A stretch of 64,000 bases of DNA from Alkalihalobacillus alcalophilus ATCC 27647 = CGMCC 1.3604 (GTDB lineage: Bacteria; Bacillota; Bacilli; Bacillales; Bacillaceae_D). The notes below the pieces were generated by a model. That model was not told the origin of the DNA, ran no database searches, and was given only the letters and a program-made list of their open reading frames with translations. The stretch spans positions 1 through 64,000 of the forward strand of contig NZ_ALPT02000014.1 of the NCBI RefSeq assembly GCF_000292245.2, given 5' to 3'. Below, one piece after another: positions 26,762 through 35,331 of the stretch; position 1 is the first letter of the stretch; each line of letters starts with the position of its first letter. Position numbers and translations under genes: made by a program.

Positions 26762-27421
26762 ATGACTGATTTTTGGACTCCTGTCAAGCTTTCACTAGGG
26801 GTGGCTTCCTTTTCATTACTCATTGTTTTCATTTTAGGGATTGCAGCGGCTAAATTTATGGCTAATCGCACCTTTAAAGGAAGATCAGTCATTGATACCG
26901 TCCTCTTATTGCCACTCGTATTACCTCCATCAGTCGTCGGATTTTTACTAATTGTCATCTTTGGTCGACATTCCTTTATCGGACAGATGGTTCAATTTAT
27001 TACGGGACAACCGATCATTTTTACCGTGACAGCCGCTGTTATAGCAGCTACGGTTGTGGCTTTTCCACTTATGTACCAAGCCACACTCGCTGGCTTCGAA
27101 ACGATTAATAAAGATATTGAAAATGCCGCCCGGGTTGATGGAGCTGGTGAACTAAAAGTCTTTGGTCTTATCACGATGCCTCTCGCTTCTAAAGCAATTA
27201 TTTCTGGGGGCATTTTAAGCTTTGCGAGAGCTCTCGGGGAATTTGGGGCAACACTTATGTTTGCTGGAAACCTTCCTGGACGGACACAAACGATTCCAAC
27301 GGCCATTTATATGGCGATGGACAGTGGGAACATGACCTTAGCGTGGCAGTGGGTCATCGTCATTCTCTTTATTTCGTTTGGAATGTTAATGATGGTTAAC
27401 TTTTTGAAGAGTAAATATTAA
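26762..27421 (+). CDS. modB: Molybdate ABC transporter permease ModB
   Basis: 219-aa permease with five membrane segments and the EAA loop (ENAARVDGAGELKVFGLITMPLA). Early residues FWTPVKLSLGVASFSLLIVFILG are typical of ModB. There is no modC ATPase downstream, as in the B. subtilis yvgLM pair, so an ATPase from elsewhere must energise it. Confidence 0.93.
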   Translation: MTDFWTPVKLSLGVASFSLLIVFILGIAAAKFMANRTFKGRSVIDTVLLLPLVLPPSVVGFLLIVIFGRHSFIGQMVQFITGQPIIFTVTAAVIAATVVAFPLMYQATLAGFETINKDIENAARVDGAGELKVFGLITMPLASKAIISGGILSFARALGEFGATLMFAGNLPGRTQTIPTAIYMAMDSGNMTLAWQWVIVILFISFGMLMMVNFLKSKY

Positions 27422-28025
27422 ATAATAGAAATGCGTCGTTTAGGATATAAGAGACTAGATGGCGTTTTTTTATTGTTTCTAAACGGCACTGCGGGCGAAT
27501 AAGAAGGTCCTTCTGCGTTAGAAATAGCTGATTGAGAATGGCCATATCATCAAGCCTCTCCACGACACTTAGCGGACAAAACCATACGGAGACTCCCTCA
27601 GGAATAAACCGTGGAGCGAGACCCCGCAGGTGTACCGAGGAGGCTCGCCAGGTTCCTGTAGGACGCGGAGTATGGTTTTGGGAGCGACAGCCGAAGTGCT
27701 TCATTTTAGTGAACAATTTCCTTCAACAGTCTACTAAGAGATGTGTTCAGACTGTCAACGATTGAACCGTTCATGTAAAGTCAATTTAAGTATTGTATCG
27801 CCCTAAAATCAATCCCTATCAACGGTTAAGGGTCAATTATACGCTGCGAAAGTTGAGTAATTATTAATTGAAAAATTAGTAAATAATGATATGATTTAAC
27901 TATCATACATAGAAAGTGAGTGGTTATATATGACAGTCTGCTCTTGTTATCACACGAATGAATTTATTAAAGGGGAGAATTCAAAATAATATTGTGATTC
28001 TTCCATAATCGATTGGAGGAATAAA
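27422..28025. other. Intergenic region with a GC-rich dispersed repeat and a short ORF
   Basis: Mostly occupied by the repeat at 27567-27706 and its flanks. At 27930-27989 a 19-codon frame (MTVCSCYHTNEFIKGENSK) lies just upstream of the methyltransferase gene with a weak ribosome site; it may be a leader peptide but cannot be supported further. Confidence 0.4.
27567..27706. repeat. GC-rich dispersed repeat, copy 2
   Basis: Begins cttagcggacaaaaccatac-ggagactcc and ends ggacgcggagtatggtttt-gggagcg, matching the ends of the core at 15109-15240 while the centre differs. The ends pair with each other (aaaaccata/tatggtttt), so the RNA or single strand would fold into a long arm. Confidence 0.65.
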
Positions 28026-28781
28026 ATGTTTAGTCATTATGGTCCGCTTTGTACGGAGTTGTACAATTTAACAAAACCTGTGGGACACTCAATTTCAGGT
28101 GACATTGAATTTTATTTTGAGAGGCTGAGTGGAACGAAAGGACGGATTCTTGAAGCTGCTGTCGGTTCTGGCCGATTTTATATCCCTATGCTTGAGCAAG
28201 GCTTTTTAATCGAGGGCATCGATAACTCTCCAGATATGCTGAGCTCCTGCCAGAAGCAGTGTGAGGAAAGAGACCTTTCCCCTACTTTATTTAAAGGTGA
28301 TTTAAGTAACTTTGTTTTACCCAATAACTATGAGGTGATTGTGGTTCCCTCAGGCTCCTTTTGTCTAATTGAAGATTACCAGGCTGCTGTGAACGCTTTA
28401 ACTTGTTTTTACGACCATTTACAGCCAGACGGACGACTAATTATTGATTTGATCTTATTAGATGGTTGGAATCCTGACCAAAATGAGCTCAAAACTTTCC
28501 CTATTTCTGAGGATGAGGGGATACTATTAGAGTCACGTGCTAAAGAGATTGATTGGGTTCATCAATACCATGTTTCATATTTAAAATATGAAAAGTGGCT
28601 CAAAGGAAAGTTAGTAGCTTCCGAATTGCAGAGATTTGCATTGAGGTGGTATGGCGTGAAGGAATTTGAATTGCTTTTAGAAAGTATAGGCTTTACGAAC
28701 ATTACGTACTCAGCTGATTATCATTTTAAGAAAGAACCAACTACATCAAGTTCTATCGTTACATTTGAAGCGATACGTTAA
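28026..28781 (+). CDS. Class I SAM-dependent methyltransferase
   Basis: 251 aa with the Rossmann motif I ILEAAVGSGRFYIP (about residue 38), the acidic GIDNSPDML after beta-2, and a Methyltransf_25-like fold. Small-molecule methyltransferases of this type have no predictable substrate. TTGGAGG precedes the ATG at 28026. It is a single gene. A lipoprotein gene follows after about 120 bp but with no clear link. Confidence 0.75.
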   Translation: MFSHYGPLCTELYNLTKPVGHSISGDIEFYFERLSGTKGRILEAAVGSGRFYIPMLEQGFLIEGIDNSPDMLSSCQKQCEERDLSPTLFKGDLSNFVLPNNYEVIVVPSGSFCLIEDYQAAVNALTCFYDHLQPDGRLIIDLILLDGWNPDQNELKTFPISEDEGILLESRAKEIDWVHQYHVSYLKYEKWLKGKLVASELQRFALRWYGVKEFELLLESIGFTNITYSADYHFKKEPTTSSSIVTFEAIR

Positions 28782-28899
28782 TAGACTAGTTTCCATAACT
28801 AATACTGACTCAAAATGAAAGAATGGGTATGAAACCTCAAGAGGATTTGTGACGTCTCACTTAAAGTAAAAAGCAAAACTCTTGGGGGCTAAAAATAAT

Positions 28900-29325
28900 A
28901 TGAAAAAAATGATGTTACTGGTTCTATCAATGGCCTTTATATTTGGACCTTTATTCGGTTGTCAATCAAACGAAAACAACAAATTAACCGCTAATGAAAT
29001 AGTGAAAGTTAGCCTCTCTACATCAAACGGCTTCGGTCATGTCAATTCAGACTTTTTGGTTGAATTTAATGATGTTGAGACGATTGAGCTTTTCGCCAAA
29101 ATCTTTTCAAATGCGGTTAAGGAGCCTGGCATCGTCAATATGTCAGAACCAGAGTTTGATGTGGAAGTCCTTTATACTAATGGGGATAAACAAGGATACC
29201 ATTTATGGGTAGGAGAACCTGGACAACTCAGCTCCTTAATTAACATTACGGATACTCACACGATTTATACGATTTCAGAGGAAATGAGTCAGAAGTTAAT
29301 GGAGTTCATAGAAGGATTATTTTAG
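28900..29325 (+). CDS. Small lipoprotein of unknown function
   Basis: About 141 aa. Basic start (MKKMM), hydrophobic core and lipobox FGC at about residues 20-23 indicate a lipid-anchored extracellular protein. The rest has no family I recognise; it contains a DTHTIYTIS stretch near the end. The ATG at 28900 is preferred over the longer frame because the signal peptide begins there, with GGGGGC upstream. Confidence 0.65.
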   Translation: MKKMMLLVLSMAFIFGPLFGCQSNENNKLTANEIVKVSLSTSNGFGHVNSDFLVEFNDVETIELFAKIFSNAVKEPGIVNMSEPEFDVEVLYTNGDKQGYHLWVGEPGQLSSLINITDTHTIYTISEEMSQKLMEFIEGLF

Positions 29326-29334
29326 TAGGAATTT

Positions 29335-29384
29335 AACAAACGGTCTTAACTCTTTTATTGTGAGTAAGACCGTTTGTTATTATT
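29335..29384. terminator. Bidirectional terminator between lipoprotein gene and proC
   Basis: 14-bp perfect stem aacaaacggtctta/taagaccgtttgtt with T-rich tails. Confidence 0.85.
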
Positions 29385-29393
29385 TATAACCGT

Positions 29394-30197
29394 TTATTGC
29401 CCCTCTCCAAGCTTAGCCATATTGGCATGAATCGCTTGATGGACCGCTGAGCGGAATCCGCTATCCTCAAGAGCTGCTACCGACTGAATTGTCGTGCCTC
29501 CTGGTGAACAAACATCATCTTTGAGTTTAGCTGGGTGCTCGCCTGTTTCTAAAACCATCTTCGCTGATCCAAGTACAGCTTGGGACGCAATTGTATAAGC
29601 TTTCTCTCTTGGCATTCCATATAGAACAGCGGCATCTGCCAAGGCTTCTATGTACATATAAATAAAGGCTGGCGATGAGCCGCCAACTGCACTCGCCGTA
29701 TCCATCAACGATTCATCAATCACTTCTGCTTTTCCAAAACTTTCACATAAATTAATGATCGTTTGCTTATCTTCCTCTGTCATTACTGCATTAAAGCTCA
29801 GTGCTGTTAGTCCTTCTCCAACAAGAACAGGAGTATTTGGCATTGCTTTTGCCATCTTCACTTGACGCTCAAATCGCTCTTCATTTGCAGCAATCGATTG
29901 TCCACCTGCAATCAGGACAATAATTTGCTCCTCTTGAATCTCCTCTTTTATTTCATCAATTACTGATTCATATTGATCAGGAGTGATTGAAAGAATGATA
30001 ATGTCACACTTTTTAGCCACTTCAACATTCGACTCGGCGATTTGTATACCGTATGTTTCATGAAGTTCTACTAATTTTGTAATGGTCCGGTTTGATACAA
30101 ATATATTAGCCGGATTAATGATTTTTGATTCAACTAGGCCACCAATCATCGCCTTAGCCATATTGCCACTACCGATAAAACCAACTTTCCTATTCAT
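29394..30197 (-). CDS. proC: Pyrroline-5-carboxylate reductase
   Basis: 267-aa enzyme reducing pyrroline-5-carboxylate to proline with NAD(P)H. N-terminal Rossmann loop VGFIGSGNMAKAMIGGL, middle AKAMPNTPVLVGEGLTAL, and the family signature DDVCSPGGTTIQSVAALEDSGFRSAV in the dimerisation helix region. AAGGGG precedes the ATG. Bacilli carry several ProC paralogues; which one this is cannot be told. It is a single gene. Confidence 0.93.
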   Translation of the reverse strand: MNRKVGFIGSGNMAKAMIGGLVESKIINPANIFVSNRTITKLVELHETYGIQIAESNVEVAKKCDIIILSITPDQYESVIDEIKEEIQEEQIIVLIAGGQSIAANEERFERQVKMAKAMPNTPVLVGEGLTALSFNAVMTEEDKQTIINLCESFGKAEVIDESLMDTASAVGGSSPAFIYMYIEALADAAVLYGMPREKAYTIASQAVLGSAKMVLETGEHPAKLKDDVCSPGGTTIQSVAALEDSGFRSAVHQAIHANMAKLGEGQ

Positions 30198-30363
30198 AAT
30201 AGCACCCCTTCCTTAAATCCCTAAGCGTGTTCATTGTAATATAGCCATGTGCGGAACACAAATGCTACGATTTATTTTGGTGTGTTGGGTGTTGAGCGGA
30301 GTTGCTCTGCGTTAATTACACAATTCCCTCGGCCAAATCCCCCCGTTCATATATGTTAAACAC

Positions 30364-30405
30364 AAAAAAGCCGTCTCAAAAGGTCTATTACCTTTGAGAC
30401 GACTC
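30364..30405 (-). terminator. Terminator of rlmN
   Basis: Minus strand: GTCGTCTCAAAGG/CCTTTTGAGACGGC stem followed by six T. Confidence 0.85.
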
Positions 30406-30418
30406 TTATTTGCACTAT

Positions 30419-31498
30419 TTAAGCTTTAGCTTTCACTTTTTCTTTTTTAATTTGCTTACTGCGCAGTTGACCACAGGCAGCATCGATATCAGTACCGTGC
30501 TCCAGACGAACTCCACAGTTAATGCCTTTTTTCTTTAATGTATCAAAGAAAATGCGAATGTCTTCGTTGTCACTACGTTGATATTGACCATGCTCATCAA
30601 CTGGATTATAAGGAATTAAGTTCACATAGGTTAACTTTCGACGTGAAGTTCCGATTAGATTAGCTAGCTCTAGGGCATGCTCTTTCTGATCGTTAACACC
30701 TTTTAATAAAATATATTCAAACGTAATCCGACGATTTGATTTTTCTAAATAATAATCGACCGAATCCATTAACTTCTCAATTGGGAAAGCTCTGTTTACT
30801 TTCATAATTTGCGTTCTTAGCTCGTTATTAGGAGCGTGTAAAGAAATCGCTAAGTTTACTTGTAATTTCAAATCAGCAAATTCATAAATTTTTGGAACGA
30901 TTCCACTTGTCGAAACGGTAATATGACGAGCACCAATCGCCAACCCTTTTTGATCCTTCACAATTTCAAGAAAATCAACCATGTTTGTAAAGTTATCAAA
31001 TGGTTCACCAATACCCATAACAACGATATGACTAACACGCTCATCATTATTACGTGTGTCTAAATGTAGTTGAACTTTCATAATCTGTTCCACAATTTCG
31101 CCACTCGTTAGGTCACGACTTTTTCTTAATAAACCACTCGCACAGAAGCTGCAACCGATATTACAACCGACTTGTGTCGTGACACAAACCGATAATCCAT
31201 ACTTATGCTTCATTAAGACAGTTTCAATTAAATTGCCATCTGAAAGCTTTAATAAAAACTTAATCGTGCCATCTTTTGATTCTTGCTGCAAGTGAACATT
31301 CATCGTTTCAAACGCAAAATTTTCTTCCAATAGTGCTAAACAATCTTTATTAACATTTGTCATTTCTGAAAAATCCGTAACACGCTTACGGTAGAGCCAA
31401 TCCCACACTTGCTGTGCTCTAAATTTCTTATGTCCACGTTCTAGTAACCATTCTGTTAACTGTTCAATCGTTAACCCATAAATGGACTGTTTTACCAT
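30419..31498 (-). CDS. rlmN: Dual-specificity 23S rRNA/tRNA adenine-C2 methyltransferase RlmN
   Basis: 359-aa radical SAM enzyme methylating A2503 of 23S rRNA and A37 of some tRNAs. It has the iron-sulfur motif CNIGCSFC (about residue 118), GMGEP-like VMGIGEPFDN, ISLHAPNNELR and a C-terminal acceptor-Cys region HGTDIDAACGQL. The ATG at 31498 follows GGAGGG by 7 nt. Length and motifs fit RlmN rather than the resistance enzyme Cfr. Confidence 0.93.
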   Translation of the reverse strand: MVKQSIYGLTIEQLTEWLLERGHKKFRAQQVWDWLYRKRVTDFSEMTNVNKDCLALLEENFAFETMNVHLQQESKDGTIKFLLKLSDGNLIETVLMKHKYGLSVCVTTQVGCNIGCSFCASGLLRKSRDLTSGEIVEQIMKVQLHLDTRNNDERVSHIVVMGIGEPFDNFTNMVDFLEIVKDQKGLAIGARHITVSTSGIVPKIYEFADLKLQVNLAISLHAPNNELRTQIMKVNRAFPIEKLMDSVDYYLEKSNRRITFEYILLKGVNDQKEHALELANLIGTSRRKLTYVNLIPYNPVDEHGQYQRSDNEDIRIFFDTLKKKGINCGVRLEHGTDIDAACGQLRSKQIKKEKVKAKA

Positions 31499-31644
31499 GA
31501 TATTACCCTCCGATACCACCTCAAAATGGACCTCATTCTAATTATAGGCTCGCCAATCTTTTGCCCTTTCAAACTTAGAATTCAAAGGATTTACTTTTCT
31601 GCATTTCGATAATGGTCAAATTTTTTTGATCACAAAAGCCCCAA

Positions 31645-32766
31645 CTACTGTTTTAACCAGATCAAGTTGGTGTCGATTGAGAAATTGGCATGATTATATA
31701 AAAACAAGACATCTGTGATATTTTGCTCTTTTACTACCTCATACATATTATCACGATAATAGCGTAAGTCAACCATATGAATTTCTTCAAAATGACTCGC
31801 AAGCAATGGAGCGATAACATGAGCATAGGAATCCTTTATTAAAAGGAGCTTCCTCCCATTATTTACATCCGATTTTATTTTCACATAACGGTGCTGTCCA
31901 TTTAGAAAAAAACCGTACTGATCTCGTTTATTTAAATAATCCCATTCATAAAAGGAATGTTCTACTAAACCCGAGTCAGGATAATGAACTTGATATTGTG
32001 GACCATCAATTAATTGAAAAACTTCAATTTTATCGGCTTGAATCCAACCGAGAGGAGCTTTGGCATCATACGTTCCATAAAATTGAGAAGAAACCTCCTC
32101 GATTTTGTAATCCTGAATAGCATATGGTGTCAAATTCATTTCCTCGGCAATTTTTTGATAGGCATAAAAGGCCCCTCTCATCGTCCAATGGTGGTCCGTA
32201 CGAAAATAAATTGATTCATCTTTATGTTTCGATAAGACCTCAAAGCCATTAATGACCTTCATTTCTCCTTCTAAAAAAGCTTCAACATCCTTTTGTGCAG
32301 CCATCTGTGAATCATTGCTAACAAAGCTTGGCAACAACTCTGGATACATTTCAATGGAAGTAGGAGCCAGAAACACATGCGATTGTATTCCTTCCCCTTC
32401 TACCTTTTGGGCAAAATAAGACAAATACTCAAGGTTTTTTTGAAATTGTTCAGAAGAATGAGCATACGCTTCCAATAAATACTGATTAGCTCCGAAATAA
32501 ATCCCTTTGCTTTCCTGTTTGTTTGTCCAGTACTCTACATTTGCTTGTGTTGTCACCCACAAATCCTTCCAAACAAACTGATCAGTTACATATGTTTCGA
32601 TATCACTCGTAAATTGGCCATCTACTAACCGAGTATAGGAAAATGACGGCTTTTGTGCTAAATAACGATTTTCTAATTCCGAAAAACTTCGACTTTCACT
32701 AAAAAGATTCCAAAGTAACAAACCTGATATAAACAATACGAATAAGGCAATTCGGGTCCTTTCCAT
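31645..32766 (-). CDS. DHHW-family (AlgJ/AlgX-like) O-acetylation protein
   Basis: 373 aa with one N-terminal membrane anchor (about 5-22) and an extracellular SGNH-hydrolase-like domain. The DHHW motif FRTDHHWTMRGAF (about residue 193) and a C-terminal LLIKDSYAHVIAPLL place it with AlgJ/AlgX-type proteins that transfer acetyl groups to polysaccharides. It is downstream of an AlgI-like MBOAT gene in the same direction, its expected partner, separated by a structured spacer. Confidence 0.82.
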   Translation of the reverse strand: MERTRIALFVLFISGLLLWNLFSESRSFSELENRYLAQKPSFSYTRLVDGQFTSDIETYVTDQFVWKDLWVTTQANVEYWTNKQESKGIYFGANQYLLEAYAHSSEQFQKNLEYLSYFAQKVEGEGIQSHVFLAPTSIEMYPELLPSFVSNDSQMAAQKDVEAFLEGEMKVINGFEVLSKHKDESIYFRTDHHWTMRGAFYAYQKIAEEMNLTPYAIQDYKIEEVSSQFYGTYDAKAPLGWIQADKIEVFQLIDGPQYQVHYPDSGLVEHSFYEWDYLNKRDQYGFFLNGQHRYVKIKSDVNNGRKLLLIKDSYAHVIAPLLASHFEEIHMVDLRYYRDNMYEVVKEQNITDVLFLYNHANFSIDTNLIWLKQ

Positions 32767-32782
32767 CTTCCACCTCCTCGTT

Positions 32783-32895
32783 ATAAAGCGGAGTCCGTTT
32801 GCTCAGAAGCGAGAAAAAATAAGAACAGCTGATGAAGACGTTTTTTGTCTTCATTCAGATTGGCGATTTTTCTCGAGCTTCTAACGGACGCAGCT
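32783..32895 (-). promoter_or_regulatory. Long imperfect hairpin in the algI-algJ intergenic spacer
   Basis: gtccgtt (32790s) pairs with aacggac (near 32880), agaagc and gagaaaaat with gcttct and atttttctc, and the tip is gaagac-gttttttgtcttc. It lies between two genes of one operon and could be an attenuator, RNA-processing site or inserted palindromic element. Confidence 0.45.
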
Positions 32896-32898
32896 AGA

Positions 32899-34323
32899 TT
32901 AAAATCGGAAATAAAGGAACGGATTAAACAATTCACTAACTAAATAGGCCGTTGATAAAAATAAAAGGAAAAATAAATAAAAAAGCGCTGCCGATTCCAT
33001 TAGCCATTTTACCGGCTGACGACTTTTAAAACGGCTCGTTTTCTTTGAGATAAATGTCCAAGTCGGTAAAGACGCCAATACCAGAATGACCAATAAAACG
33101 AAGTGCCGATAAAACTCATATACAAAGGCTTGATTCACAATTGCGTTTCCTAATAAGCCAAACATAGCCTGTAAATAAAGAAAACCAAGTGAAATATCCT
33201 CAAACACGAACAACACCCATCCTATTAATATGAAAAAAATAAAGTAAAAATGCTGCATCCATTTTGGAGCTTTTTCTAAAATCCTTAACCAGCCCGCTTT
33301 TTCAATGGCAATAAACAAACCAAAATACAGGCCCCATAAAGCAAAGTTCCAACTCGCTCCATGCCAAATTCCAGTTAAACCCCAGACAATAAATAAATTA
33401 CGATAGAGCTTCCATTTTCCATGTTCACTACCTCCTAGTGGGATGTAGACGTAATCTCGAAACCAGGCCCCAAGTGTCATATGCCATCTTCGCCAAAATT
33501 CAGAAATACTCCGTGCCATATACGGATAATGAAAGTTTTTCGGAAAATCAAATCCAAACATTTTCCCAAGACCTATCGCCATATCTGAATACCCACTAAA
33601 ATCAAAATAAATCTGAAAAGCAAAGGCGATAATTCCGAGCCACGCTAATAAAATCGATAGCTCTGAAGGGTCCTGTGCCGCCACCTCACGCCAAAGTAAA
33701 CCAATATTATTAGCAAGTAAAACCTTTTTAGCGAGCCCAATGATAAACAGTTGAACCCCTTCCGAAAATTGAGATGCTTGAAATTTACGCTCAGTCAACT
33801 GCAAGGCAATCATTTTATAACGAACGATTGGACCCGCGATCAATTGTGGAAACAAACATACATATAAGGCAAGAGCAATTGGATTACGCTGTGCCGTCAC
33901 CCGACCTCTATAGACGTCAATCGTATAAGACATCGTCTGAAACGTATAAAACGAAAGGCCGATCGGTAAAGGAAGTTCAAGCAAAGCGATTTGTATACCA
34001 ATTAAGCCATTGACTGTCTCGATTAAAAAATCGGCATATTTAAAGAAGGATAAAATCAAGACACTAATCATAAGAGAAGAAATTAGTCCGAATTTAGCCT
34101 TCTTCTTATTGTTATCTCGGTGTCGTTCAATCCAAAGCCCATGCCAATAATCAACAAAGGCAGAGAAAAGCATTAAGAAAATATAGATTGGTTCACCCCA
34201 AGCATAAAAAAGCAAACTTACGACTAATAAAATTACATTTTTCCCTTTTCATGGGCACAAATAATAGAGTGCCAATGCGATAGGAAGAAAATAAAACAAA
34301 AAGGTTAAACTACTAAAAACCAT
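32899..34323 (-). pseudogene. AlgI/DltB-like MBOAT acyltransferase with an in-frame TGA
   Basis: From the ATG at 34323 (GGGGTG upstream) the frame reads MVFSSLTFLFYFLPIALALYYLCP, then TGA (34249-34251), then KGKNVILLVVSLLFYAWGEP and on for a further 440 or so residues. The start and length are those of a complete AlgI-like MBOAT, with the catalytic His in GIWHGASWNF (about 310) and about 10 membrane segments. Without the stop it would be about 474 aa. The fragment after the stop has only an unsupported TTG start (34215). Probable loss of function, readthrough or base error. Confidence 0.8.
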
Positions 34324-34392
34324 TGGATCACCCCATATCATACCCGTGTATGTACAGTCTCCTGCACAATAAAACAAGCTCCTTTAAAACAG

Positions 34393-34420
34393 AAAAAGGC
34401 ACATGCAAGATGCACCTTTC
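34393..34420 (-). terminator. Terminator of the DUF4358 lipoprotein gene
   Basis: Stem aggtgcat/atgtgcct followed by five T on the minus strand. Confidence 0.7.
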
Positions 34421-34429
34421 TCTTCTATT

Positions 34430-34996
34430 TTATAAATGTTCATCAAAAATCGCTTCTAATTTTTGTGCATCATCATATGTGGCATAAAGAATAAACAAGC
34501 CATCTACTTTAATAATATTGTTTTTCACCTTTTCGTATTGGTCTGGTAAATAAGACTCCCAAATACGATGTTGATTTTCGAGTTCTCGCTCTAAACCTTC
34601 TTGTAAAGCCGCAACTTCCGCTTCATCAGCTGCCTCTAATAAAATAATTTGATCTGAATTCACATTCATTGCCGCCTGGAGCACGTAACCATTCGCCAGT
34701 TGAGAAGAATCGATCTTCATATTTTCTAGTAACATTTCTACAAGCGGATCATCTGTTGCCGTTTCATCGGTTAAGTCTGTTTCAATATACATTTGCAGCT
34801 GACCATCTACATAAACATCTTCCCCTAAACCTGCCTCTTGTAAATCCTCGGCAATTTGGTCCTTAATACTCGAAAAGATTTCCTCTAATGAGATTTCTCC
34901 CGACTGGTTCTCTCCCTCATCATTATCTCCACTGTTACAACCAATTAAAGTAAAAACAACTAGAGCCATTGTTAATAAGCGTAAAAAATTTTTCAT
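34430..34996 (-). CDS. DUF4358-like lipoprotein
   Basis: 188 aa. Signal peptide with lipobox LIGC (about residues 18-21), an acidic linker, then a domain resembling DUF4358 (EIFSSIKDQIAEDL... YVLQAAMNVNSDQIILLEAADE). Such lipoproteins often accompany AlgI/DHHW O-acetylation genes in Firmicutes, as here. The ATG at 34996 has AGGGAGG upstream. A function in surface-polymer acetylation is inferred only from context. Confidence 0.65.
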   Translation of the reverse strand: MKNFLRLLTMALVVFTLIGCNSGDNDEGENQSGEISLEEIFSSIKDQIAEDLQEAGLGEDVYVDGQLQMYIETDLTDETATDDPLVEMLLENMKIDSSQLANGYVLQAAMNVNSDQIILLEAADEAEVAALQEGLERELENQHRIWESYLPDQYEKVKNNIIKVDGLFILYATYDDAQKLEAIFDEHL

Positions 34997-35020
34997 GATG
35001 TCCTCCCTTTGCTCTCTCAT

Positions 35021-35331
35021 TCATTTATCTAACTATTTAACGCCTACAAAATGAAGAGGGTTTCAATTTTTTTGGCCTTTTCTACCCAACGATGTTTGGT
35101 TCAGCTAAATTACTCCGCCAGCTGCAAGCCATGCGTAAGTTGCCAGTAGAATATATGGGGGAAATTGCTGAAACATCATGACACACAAATAAGGTGAAGG
35201 AAGTTAGAGAGCAGGCTTATACCGCCTTCTTTTTGTGCTCCAATCATCTAACGACCTACACCTTCATAAGTATATCTAAACAAGTTGAAATTTGACTCCT
35301 TTTAACACTTACTCATCTCACCATTTATCCA
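35021..35331. other. Intergenic region with a possible gene fragment
   Basis: A 29-codon plus-strand frame at 35092-35181 (MFGSAKLLRQLQAMRKLPVEYMGEIAETS) looks coding-like but has no ribosome site or known family; it may be a relic. A hairpin (gaaggaag...gccttctttttg, about 35204-35236) may end transcription. Nothing else is seen. Confidence 0.3.

Noticed and set aside
30419..31498. Cfr-type resistance methyltransferase
   Set aside because: Length, N-terminus and motifs fit housekeeping RlmN; nothing specific to Cfr was seen.
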